DNA of 64,000 nucleotides from Paraphaeosphaeria minitans (Eukaryota; Ascomycota; Dothideomycetes; Pleosporales; Didymosphaeriaceae). Both the position numbers and the translations under genes were made by a program. The stretch is taken from positions 82,001-146,000 of the forward strand of contig WJXW01000012.1 in NCBI GenBank assembly GCA_015832175.1, in the 5' to 3' direction. How positions within the stretch are numbered: position 1 is the first letter of the stretch; each line of letters begins with the position of its first letter. Shown one piece after another: positions 54,517 through 64,000 of the stretch. The notes beneath the pieces are model-generated. The model was not told the origin of the DNA. It did not search any database and saw nothing but the letters and a program-made list of their open reading frames with translations.

Positions 54517-56387
54517 CTAGTCGTCGGGATACTCGTCCCGCACATTACTCACGAAGACGCCGCGCGCGCCATCCCACCGCTTGAAATGGCGCCCGGCCAG
54601 CTTCATCAGGGCAGCCGAAGGCTGCGTGCCCGGTTCGCAGGGCGTGATGTTCTCGGCGGCGACGTAGCGCACTGACTTGTCGCTGACTCTGTGATGATCT
54701 CGTTAGCAACGCGCTCCCCAACCAGACTGATGCCGTGAAAACGGCAAAGAAAGAAGACTCACAGGACATGGTAAAACGGCTGCACCCTCCCCGCGGGCAA
54801 GCTGTCCACGCCCATGTCATCAATCCACCCGTCGCCTGCGGCGCACACGGTGTCCCACCCGATAACGATGCCCTCGTAGTGGTACCGCGTGTGCCGGAAC
54901 AACTGCCCCACGCGAAATACGACTCTGGCCGTGGCACCGGGGTCTCGCCTGCTCGGCCGCCTCGCCATGCCGTCGACGCGCCGCATGCTCTCCACGAACG
55001 ACATCAGCCGCTGGCCCTCGGGCTGGTGGATGAACATGGGGATGACGTATTGCTGAAGCAGTGCGACGTCCCAGGGGTAGTGCGTCTGGAAGTGCTCGAG
55101 GAGGTACGGGAGGTACTGGCGGCGGCGGGACGCGGGGCTGGCACCGGGCGCGCCCGTGTCGTCGTGGGTCTCTAGGACTAGCATCGCCCAGATGGTGGCG
55201 TAAAAGGCGTTGTCCATGTCGGGATAGGCCATGTGCCAGGTGGTGTTTATGCGGTGGAGGGCGGTCTCGGTCTGGCGGATGGCCTGCACGCTGTTTATGA
55301 CGTTGCGGGCGGTGCGGAGGACCATGTCGCGCGTGGTGCTGTCGGAGAGGAAGGCACGGTGCTGCGCGGTGGGGATGCCCATTTCGCGGAGCGTGCGCTG
55401 GAGGCTGCTGGCGAGGACTTCGTCCGAGGAGCGGAATGGGTCGAGGTACATGTAGTCGAGGTCTGCGGAGCTGGTGGGCTTGTAGGCGCCGTCGAGAGTG
55501 TAGTCTTTGGGCGCGTAGACGAGGGTGTAGACGTGGAAGAGGAAGCTGCAGGGCCGCGCATCGAGACCGACGCGCCGAGCGAGCGCGCAGTAGATGGCGA
55601 CGGAGATGAGGGGGAGGGAGTCGTGGGTCTCAGAACGGAGGACGAGGCCGATGAAGGAGTTGCGCAGGGCGCGGTAGGACGAGTCGGCCACGCCTTGGAA
55701 GCCCTGTTCGCGGAGGAAGGATGCCAGCGTCGAGGCCTTCGCGCGGGCGCTCAGGGTGCGGAACTCGGGATACTGCCGATGGACGCCCTGCACGAGTTCA
55801 TCCAGGTCGCGGGTAACTGTCTCGTAGTCCACATCCTCGCCCGTCCGGGTGAAAACATCGTATGCGGCCAGTGCCTTCTCAATGGACACGTCCTCTCCTC
55901 TATCAAGCTGCCCCCACACCTCCACCGCCAGCTCCCTCTGTACTCTTTCGAGAATCGCATTCGCATAGTATCGCCTCGCCAATACATCCTCTTTTCCATC
56001 ATCGCAGGCGCACTCCCTCAGCAGCACCTCTTTAACGTCGTACCCAAAGTCGGCAACTTCATTGATATGCCGTATGCGATCCACTTGGCTCTCCAGCACC
56101 TTGTCCAGCAGCCTCAGCGTCTCGTGTTCAACCTTCACGCGTCGGACGAATACTGAGCGCCAGTCGACGTCGGACAGCGGGCCGGAAAATTTGGCGACGA
56201 TGCCGTGCTGCGGGTCCCAGGTCTTGAATTGCGTCTGGCAGAAGTGGCGCCATATGAGGGGTGCGTCTGCCGAGAGCTTCCTGACAAGGCGACAGGTCCG
56301 AGCGACTGAGAGGAGCGATGGGGGATCGAGGTGAAGGAATATTGCTTGGAGGACCTCGGTCGGGAGCTCTGTGAAGGCGGGCGCCAT
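54517..56387 (-). CDS. F-box protein, FBXO21-like (F-box, transglutaminase-like, YccV-like)
   Basis: Two exons (56387-54763, 54688-54517) give 598 residues. The F-box is at residues 5-50 (FTELPTEVLQAIFLHLDPP, LVRKLSADAPLIWRHFC). The middle (KASTLASFLREQGFQGVAD, LRNSFIGLVLRSETHDSLPL, ISVAIYCALARRVGL) is a SirB1-type transglutaminase-like domain. The C-terminus (VVFRVGQLFRHTRYHYEGIV, IGWD, then VRYVAAENI after the intron) is a YccV/HspQ-like domain. This trio is the architecture of FBXO21, an SCF substrate receptor. The 74-nt intron restores the RYVAAENI ending. The first ATG giving the F-box is used; a longer frame starts at TTG. Substrates are unknown. Confidence 0.92.
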
Positions 56388-56903
56388 GCTGCGTGTAGGC
56401 GGGCAAGTTGATGTCGAGAAGCTTTCTCGGTATCTCACGAAGCCGGGTGACAGCCACCAGTTAGGGCGTTTTAACAGTGGTGCTAACAATTAGGTTCACA
56501 AGGACATCCGCCTCCGCGACGTTGCCGCTGCCATCATGATAGATAGTGAATGTCGTCAACGAAGTGACGTTCGTTGGGCGGTCCAGCTTAGTCAGCTGCC
56601 TCGGCATTTGATCACCAAGACGAGTAGCCTGACCGAAATTCATTCAAATATTATAGCAACATCACCTCAATGCTTCAATTGTGTGAAGCTGTAATTAAGA
56701 GTCAAGAATGTGATTTTCATTGTTTTCAACACCATCCAACACGCTCCTTATCCACTGATTTTGATTCAACACCCCGATTTTAGATGCAACCAAGCTTTTC
56801 TCTGAACATTGAGCCTTGCAATGCCGTGCACCTTTCCAGTCGTGATCCCCCTGAGCCATGGCAGAGCTTCCAACTACCCAATGTATCGTGCAAGCATAGA
56901 ATT
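56388..56903. other. Intergenic region upstream of the F-box gene
   Basis: About 0.5 kb, AT-richer near 56640-56780. No gene seen. Confidence 0.6.
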
Positions 56904-59382
56904 CTACTCAGTGAAGCCCAAGCTAGAAAGCTCCTTGCGGATCGATTCTTCTGTGGTGATCTTCTTGACCTGCGTATCCTCGAGCTTTTCACCTCCAGCC
57001 TGCCTCATCTTCAAATCGTCGATGGCACGAATCTTCTTCAACAGACTGCGGACCTTCTTGTCGTGTGGGTTACCATCTCCCGGGCTCGTCACCGTCAAGT
57101 CGGGGGCCGGGCCATGGTTCTCCGTCTTCAATTGCGCTGGAGGCTGGCGGACAGGAACTTCTTGTTGGTTGTGTCGGTTTGAGCCGGAGCCAGCACGATG
57201 GTGGTGTTGCTGGCCCATTTGAGCACGGTGATCTCCCTGTTGGCGGTGATTTCCCTGTTGGCGGTAGTCTCCCTGTTGGCGATAGTCTCCCTGGGGACGG
57301 TGGTTTCCATCATAGCCTGAGCCGTCGCGTCCATGCGGGCTGTTTCCGTAGTTTCGATGCTGAGACGGGCTCCTTCCACCGTTATTGTTGTTATACGCAT
57401 TGCTCTTGCTGCGACTGCGTTGCTGGTTGCGAGCGTCGCGTCGCTCCGGGCTTCGGCCTCCATTCACAGGGCCTGGGGGAGCGTTGACTCCATCAGCACC
57501 AAGTCCGGCGGCTTTCTCAGCCGCCTCCCTCGCCTTCTTGGCTTCTCGCTTCTTCTTGTTCTTCAAGGCTGCCTTCGAAAGCTCGCCCTCTGCAGCTTCG
57601 GTGCCGGTGAGGCTGACACCTCCACCAGGAGCAGCACCAGGGGGTAAAGTGTCGACAGGTTCCGCACCAGGGACCTCACGACGGCGAGGCTTTCCGAATT
57701 TGTCAGAAAAGGAACCGTTGTTGGAGGAGATTCCAGTGTTGGTATACGCTGCTCCTCCTTCATCTTCGCGTTTGAAAAGCAGCGGGGTGGTAGTTCCGCG
57801 GGCGCCTGGAGGACGGTACGCGCCAGCTGGTTTAGAGGGAGTCTTCACCTTACTGATGTAATCCACGGCTGAAGCGTGAGGGCTGTCCGCCTGGAGGGGG
57901 TTTTCCAATTGAGTGACCTGAGGCCGCCAAGTTACGTGATACAGCTCGGCCATGTCCTCATTGTACAACAAAGTACCGCCAATGTGCCAGAGACGAATTC
58001 CATTGTCGACACGGAGACGGGGGCTCGTAGTCGCGGTGAGAACATGTTTGCCGTCGGGGCTCCACTCGCAGTGAGTGCAATTGGACGCGACGATGGTATT
58101 GACCTTTTGGTAATTTTTTTCCAGGTCGTAGATGTCCATTTGGCCAGCCAGGTTTCCAAATCCAGCCACAAGAACAAAGCGACCCTGGGGCGAAAACAGG
58201 ATAGTATTTCGCGGGGCAAGGTCGAAACTGTGCTGCGCAACGGCGCGGGCGTTGAAGATGGTCGTCTTGGCAGGCATATAGCCATAGACCACTCCGAACT
58301 CTTTCGAGTTTGGCGACCAAGAGACATCGTGGATGGGGCCTTCTTTGTCGAGCTGAACGCGTGAGTCAAAAGAACCATTCGCACTCAAGATGTACATGTT
58401 CGTTTCGCCGTAGTAGCTTTTGTTTGACTTGTCAACCTCGGTTTGGGCAAGAACAATGAGGCTGGTCCCAAGGTCATTCCACTTGAGCTGAACTTTATCT
58501 CCCTTGTAAAAGGTTTTTTGCGAGACAGCCGAGTTGAACTGGGGTACCTGGAAGACCTTTACGACGGCGGGCATGCCCTATTATCTTGTCAGCCGAACGC
58601 CTTGCCAGTATGTATGCGCAACTTGCCTTTCGCTCCGGGACAAAAACAGCAACCGAATGGTTCTTGCCGGGCGACACCGCAAAGGCGGTTACTCCTTCCA
58701 CGCATAGCTTATTCCAGACGTTCCGTAGGTCATTCGCCTGGTAAAATTGCACCTCGTTTGTTACAACGCGCGCGCAAAAGGCCTCATCCGAAGTGTACTG
58801 CAGGTTCCAGCCCGTCTGTTGTTTCTGCACGTACTCTCCAACCACGGTACGGCCTTGTTCGGTCTCGCCCTCGCCCTCGCTGGGCACGGTGTGCCAGACT
58901 TTGAGATTTTTGATGGCGTTGCCCTCTTCATCCTTGGACGGACGCTGCCAGGTGATGATGTAGGTGCCTAGGGGAGAGAAGCCGAGCTCAAAGACATTGG
59001 GAGTAGGAAGCGCGGTGACGAGTTGGCCAGAGGAGGTATCGACGACCGATACCCTGCGCAGATACGTGTCAATGACTATTGGCCAGGTAGGTGGGGTGAG
59101 GTGAGGTGAGGTGTGCTTACTGTTGGGGTGATGCCCACGCAAAATACCTGCCGTCGGGCGAGTAGCAGCAGCAGCGCAGATTGCCCTCCGGTCTGTCCTA
59201 GGATTAGCAGCCGTGTTGGACAGAAGTGCAGTATACATACCGGTCGAAGCCAGGAAGCGACCCGTAGACGGGAGCTGCATTGAAGACCCCGATGCCCTTT
59301 GAGGTGCGGTCTGCAAGCGTTAGCACAGATGGGGCGCTGCGGGCCATGTGCACGTACAAGCCAGCTGCGCGGGGACGACCAT
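56904..59382 (-). CDS. eIF2A: Eukaryotic translation initiation factor eIF2A
   Basis: Five exons (59382-59358, 59310-59241, 59192-59121, 59053-58627, 58577-56904) give 755 residues. The first exon is 25 nt and splices to give VVPAQLAYRTSKGIGVFNAA, then GFDRPEGNLRCCCYSPDGRY and ASPQQVSVVDTSSGQLV: the conserved start of eIF2A. WD-type beta-propeller blades follow (HDVSWSPNSKEFGVVYGYMP, CEWSPDGKHVLTATTSPRLR, LWHIGGTLL, YHVTWRPQ). The C-terminal region is disordered, with a run of GDYRQQ/GNHRQQ repeats at about residues 625-660 and a final helix (VRSLLKKIRAIDDLKMRQ). eIF2A delivers Met-tRNAi to the 40S subunit in a GTP-independent way under stress. The intron between exons 4 and 5 has a gcaagt donor, i.e. 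GC-AG. Neighbouring upstream region is shared with the histidine kinase. Confidence 0.94.
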
Positions 59383-60183
59383 GACTAGTCAAAGTCACAG
59401 AGGGATAGCGAGCGAGGGCGGTGCGAGTTGACCGGGCGGATGCTGGGCGTGCGAGTTGAACGAGCGGCTGCTGGAGGTCGTCGGTGTAGAAGTGGAACGG
59501 CGAGGACTGTCCAAGTCGGGGCAGCGTCCAGAGATTGAGGAGATTCCAGAGCAGGCACGGCACGCACGGCACGCACAGCAATGCTGGGGCGACAAGCACA
59601 CGATGGGCGGGAATTGATGGAGATCGCGTGTGACTGCGAGCGGAGCAGGAGCTGGCGTGGAATTTCACCACCAGAACCTCACACAAAAAGCGCCCACGCC
59701 TAGCGCGGCAGAGCGTCACGTGATCAGCGTCAGCCCGCGAGCACCCTCGACTGCATCGGCGCCGTTTACGGGTCGGCGGCGGGTACCCGTGGGTCCCGAC
59801 ATGGTCTCGCAATGGCCCTTGATGATACATGCGTGGGCGTGCTGTATCTACAAGGTAAATGTCTAGGACGGATTGCACGCGCGCGTCGACCGGGCATTTG
59901 ACAGCAACCCTGACCTCTCTTTCTCTCCCTCACTCCCTCCCTCTCTCCCTCACTCCCTCCCTCTCTCCCTCACTCCTCCACCGTCCGCAGCCATCTGCAA
60001 TCGCCCGACGGAGCCATGTCCAGAATTGGCGAGAAGGCGGGCACGACGCCATAAGCAGTGGGGCATCCCCGTGGGCCCATATCAGCAGCGCCAGCCGCGG
60101 CGCTCTAGGCTTCGTCTCGCAAGGAAACTGAATTGAAAAGTAACCTCGACATGCACCGCGCAGACTCTTCATGAGCCTCCGCC
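59383..60183. other. Divergent upstream region of eIF2A and histidine kinase
   Basis: About 0.8 kb. It holds a CT-rich imperfect repeat (59919-59977, unit CTCCCTCTCTCCCTCA). A cacgtgatc element near 59717 could be an E-box. No gene seen. Confidence 0.55.
59919..59977 (+). repeat. CT-rich 20-bp repeat
   Basis: Three near-perfect tandem copies of a CTCTCCCTCACTCCCTCC-type unit. This could be a promoter or leader pyrimidine tract. Confidence 0.85.
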
Positions 60184-63100
60184 ATGCTGTACACTGAGGC
60201 TGCTCGCCAACGCCATCTCCAGCGGTAGCTATGCTCTGAGACCCTCGGCGGAGCCCCTCGCACTGATACCTCGACAGCTACTATCAGCCATGGGTGGACG
60301 CGGCGCAAGACCTCGCCGAGGACTCCGAGGGCGAAGACAAAAGCCTCGTGTACCGCGGATACCGCCCGAATGCCTCCTTTGATAAGAGCTTGACTGCTTT
60401 TGCTCAGCTCATCGTGCTCCGCTTGAATGTAAAGCGCGCAATGGTGTCGCTGATAGACTCGACGCGCCAATACATCCTTGCCGAAGCGACACGAAGCCTT
60501 TCGCTCTCCAATCACAGCACCGACTCGGGCGACGATCTCTGGCTCGGACATGCCATCATCGCCCGCAACGAGGCTGTCTGCCACCATACTTTCGGCTGCA
60601 AGTACACCGCCGTGGAGAGCAATGCCGAGACATACACTACCAATGCCTTGGTCATTCCAGACTGCCGCCTCGATGTGCGCGTCGCCGACAAAGACTATGT
60701 GACTAGCGAGCCTGGCGTGCGCTTCTACGCCGGTGTGCCTATCACCACCAGGAATGGCTATCGCATCGGCGTCTTTGCTGTTTCTGACGATAAGCCGCGC
60801 CATGCCCTTAGTGCTGCCGAGGTCAAGGCCATGGAGGATATTTCCGAGGCTGTCATGGAACACCTGGAGCTGGCCAAGGAAAGTGACGATCGTAGTAAAG
60901 GAGAGCGCATGGTTAGAGGGCTCACTACCTTCATCGAACGCTCGTCGACCGAGGACTCCCGGGGCAGCACCTCCACGCGCCAGACCACTTTGGAGAAGCA
61001 GACGCAAAATGCTCGTCTCGAAGTTATCGCCGACGAGCAGCCCTCGAACGCTGCTGCATCTGCGGTCAAAGAACTGCAATGCCATCGCAAGCCTCAGCAC
61101 GAGCAAGGTAAATCACTTTGTCATTCTGCTTCACGCACTAGTATGCTACACAGGGCGAACGTGACGCCGCAGCTAACAGTCCTGTGCTGATATTCTGCGT
61201 AGAGAATGACAGGTCCCGGATATTCCAGCGAGCTGCCCGTATAATTCGCCAATCAACTCGGGCTGATGGTGTCATATTTTTTGACACTTCACAAGCTCAA
61301 GGGAGCATCCCCTCGTTCCACGATGCCACCCCTACCGCTAGCAGCGATGAGTACTCTTCGACCACTGCCGGCTCTACAACAACACATCGGAAGAAGAGGA
61401 ACGCGAAAGGGTATACGTTGACGAGAACCGAAGACAATGCTGAACCCGCACTCGGCGATAGTCATCCATGTCCCGTTGTCGCCCTGACGCTACGCTCTGC
61501 TGAACTAGGCGTGACTGACGAGGACTTTTTGTTCACCGAAGCAAATATGGAGCGCTATATAGCACGTTATCCACAGGGCAAATTCTTCAACTTCGATGAA
61601 CAAGGGTTGGGCATCAATTCCAGCGACGAAAAGTCCGAGAAATCTGAAACTGAGCAATCAGACAAGACAATTTCATCAACCACGACCGTTCGAAAGGCGC
61701 GAAAACGGAAGGACCGGTTCATCCCTACTGAGCTACTCAAGGTTCTGCCATCAGTCAAAAGTTTGATCTTCCTGCCCCTGTGGGACCCGACGTCCGAGCG
61801 GTGGACCGCTTGCTCGTTCATCTGGACTATGGCCAATGGCCGGTTGATGAACTCGGAAAGCGAATTCCCATACCTTAAAGCTTTCGGAAACACCATTACA
61901 AGCGAAATTGCACGATGGAGTGCCCAAAGGTCAGATCGAGCCAAGACGACCTTCATAGCTTCCATATCACACGAACTGCGATCCCCGCTGCATGGTATCC
62001 TAGGCTCCGTCGAGTTTCTGCGCGACAGTGTGTCGTCTCCCTATCAGCAGTCGCTCATCGGTTCTATCGAGACATGTGGAAAAACGCTCCTCGATACTAT
62101 CGACCATGTGCTTGACTATGCAAAGATAAACAAGCTAAGGAGCGCCAACGCGAAGCGGAAGCAGAAAAGTGGAAGACGGAGTAGGCTCCCGGCCGACAAT
62201 TCCATTCTCGGAGTAACAACCGTCTTCAACCTGTCCCAACTCGTGGAAGAGGTTTGCGACACAGTTTGCGCCGGTCACCAGTTTAGAAAAACCCACGACG
62301 TGAATCATTCCACGTTCCACGATCAGGGAATGCGCTCAAGGGCGAACAGCAATGCTAGTGCAGAAGCTGGAGACGCAAATTACTCGGGTATCCGCAGCAA
62401 GGATCGTGTCGTCGTGACGCTGAGTGTGGCCCCCTTCGTGCAATGGATCGTCAAATCTCAACCGGGGGCTTTACGACGTGTCGTTATGAACTTGCTCGGA
62501 AACGCACTCAAGTACACCGACGCTGGTTTCATAACCGTCTCGTTGGAGCATGTCCGAGGAAAGAGCAACGCACAGTTCGTCGAATTCACAATAATTGTAG
62601 AAGACTCCGGGAAAGGAATGTCGGCCGAGTTCCAAAACACAAGATTGTTCGCCGCTTTCAGTCAGGAAGATCCATTTTCCAATGGCACCGGTCTGGGTCT
62701 CAGCATCGTAAAGCAGATCGTTGAGTCGCTCAGGGGCGAGGTAAGCGTTGAAAGTAAGCCTGGCGTTGGAACGAAAATATCCGTCGCCATGAAATTGCCT
62801 GCAGGGAAGGCTGAAGATGCTCGGACAGATCAGATGCTGCTAGAGAAGCCAAAGGCATTGGATGGCAAGTCCGCAAGCCTGCTTTTACCTGATATCTCCC
62901 TCGGCAGCACAGGGGAGAAACTCCGTAATGCGATGTTGAAGGCCTGCCAGAACCTCAACTTTGACGTCTCTGAAACTTTCGATTCAGTTAAAGCACCAAC
63001 GTTCTTAATCACCGAACCTGACACGTTGATGCACAAGCTGCGGGAGAGCAAGTCAAAGGATCCCTCTCAGCCTCCTCTCGTTGTTGTCTGTGTTTGCACG

Positions 63101-64000
63101 GATGCAGAGGAGAAGACTCTTACTGAGGTAAGTGGGCTCGCACTGATTGTCGTTTTTGCAAACACAACCAGGACAAGAGTTTGAGTGTAACTTGCCTGCG
63201 CATAATTTTGGGCTTTTTACTCGTACTTTTGTCCTTGTACTGTACTTCGCGTTCAAGAATGGCATTAGCTAACAAGTCCCAGAATCACATCCGTGAAGCA
63301 TTTCAATTCAACGGGTGGGTGATTGAAGTGGTTGCACAACCCTGCGGTCCACGTCGTTTTACGAAGCTGCTCCTTGATGGCCTGGAGCGCGCTTCGCAAC
63401 CGGTTGAACACCTCGAGGTTCGCGCGCAACATGGCCAAAGCCCGCCGATGGCCCACACTCTGTCTGTTTCTCTCATGCCAACTGCGCACCGCAGCATCAG
63501 CGACCTTGGTCGCGGTGGCAACCATGTTCCCTCCGCCGTCGCCAGTGCTCATTCCCCCCTCATCTCAGCAACTATGCCGATCGGAAACGAACCACCTTCA
63601 ACATTGGGACAAATTGCAGCCACGCCCAACAGCGAAGGCCAGTCCGAGTACTTCACCCCTCGCGTCCTCCTCGTAGACGACAACACCATCAACCTCAAGC
63701 TCCTCGTGGTGTTCGCACGGCGTCAAAACTTCCGCTACGCGGAAGCCGTCAACGGTCTGCAAGCTTTGGAAAAATACAAGAGCGAGGCCGCCTCTACCAC
63801 ACCGCCCAGCAAGCCTTTTGACTTTATCCTCATGGACTTGAGCATGCCGGTGATGGGCGGACTGGAATCTACCAGGAGCATCAGGCAGTTCGAACAAGAG
63901 CAGAATTTGTCACCGAGCACGATCGTGGCGCTGACTGGGCTCGCGAGCGCGCAGGATCAGCAGGAGGCCTTTGATTCGGGGATTGATACGTACTTGGTCA
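60184..64000 (+). CDS. Hybrid histidine kinase (GAF, HisKA, HATPase, REC), 3' end outside window
   Basis: Four exons (60184-60224, 60278-61107, 61203-63127, 63283 onward), about 1171 residues visible. The 41-nt first exon joins ARQRHLQ to YYQPWVDAAQDLAEDSEGED, a common start in fungal hybrid kinases. Then a GAF-type sensor (residues about 35-210), a long disordered linker, the phospho-acceptor H-box FIASISHELRSPLHGILGS (about residue 546), N box NLLGNALKYTDAG, G1 DSGKGMS and G2 GTGLGLSIVKQI of the ATPase, and a receiver domain with VLLVDDNTINLKLL and LMDLSMPVMGG (phospho-acceptor Asp about residue 1117). The sequence ends before the conserved lysine-proline of the receiver. It is a cytosolic two-component sensor that would feed a Ypd1-type phosphotransfer protein and response regulators. 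Ligand and group are not assigned. Confidence 0.9.

Noticed and set aside
59204..59878. Minus-strand frame of 224 codons upstream of eIF2A
   Set aside because: Only its last 45 codons are eIF2A; they belong to exon 2, and the upstream part is leader or promoter. The true start is the 25-nt exon at 59382.

Overview
The window is nuclear DNA of a filamentous ascomycete (Pezizomycotina). Protein-coding genes are monocistronic, sit on both strands and carry short GT-AG introns of about 45-90 nt. Gene content is fungal: a Zn2Cys6 regulator with a fungal transcription-factor domain, a WSC cell-wall sensor, POM152, ECO1, a hybrid histidine kinase, GH79 and GH47. A class such as Dothideomycetes is plausible but is inference only. 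I rebuilt exon-intron structures by hand from reading frame, intron phase and splice signals, so several models differ from any simple ORF. No tRNA, rRNA, CRISPR or intact transposon was recognised.

Layout. 0-16.9 kb is catabolic and secondary in character: amidohydrolase, Zn2Cys6 regulator, secreted GH79 glucuronidase, M13 metallopeptidase, TMT1-like methyltransferase, cytochrome P450 and a cupin. No polyketide or peptide synthase is present, so this is not called a biosynthetic cluster. 17.5-29 kb is housekeeping: mitochondrial ClpP divergent to an unknown gene, a disordered proline-rich protein, the cohesin acetyltransferase ECO1 divergent to a GNAT acetyltransferase, and a large probable mitochondrial protein. 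29-35.4 kb is gene-poor and repeat-rich, holding a WSC sensor and a small unknown gene. 35.4-46 kb alternates intact genes (Sec14-type protein, TSR3, GH47 mannosidase, VPS71) with three decayed genes (an APH-type kinase, an acyl-protein thioesterase, a short-chain dehydrogenase) and two minisatellites. 46.6-64 kb is conserved: a VOC protein, a UCH37-type deubiquitinase divergent to POM152, an FBXO21-like F-box protein, eIF2A, and a hybrid histidine kinase cut by the window end.

Most notable observations: (1) after the GH47 stop codon the same frame stays open for 141 codons and encodes a transmembrane segment, suggesting readthrough, an alternative 3' splice site or a lost C-terminal domain; (2) a minisatellite that appears to have grown out of the 3' end of the decayed thioesterase gene; (3) an array with about 13 CCAAT boxes in a shared upstream region; (4) a stop-free 120-nt candidate optional intron; (5) a GC-AG intron in eIF2A and very small exons (15-41 nt) in five genes. 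No complete new biological system is evident.
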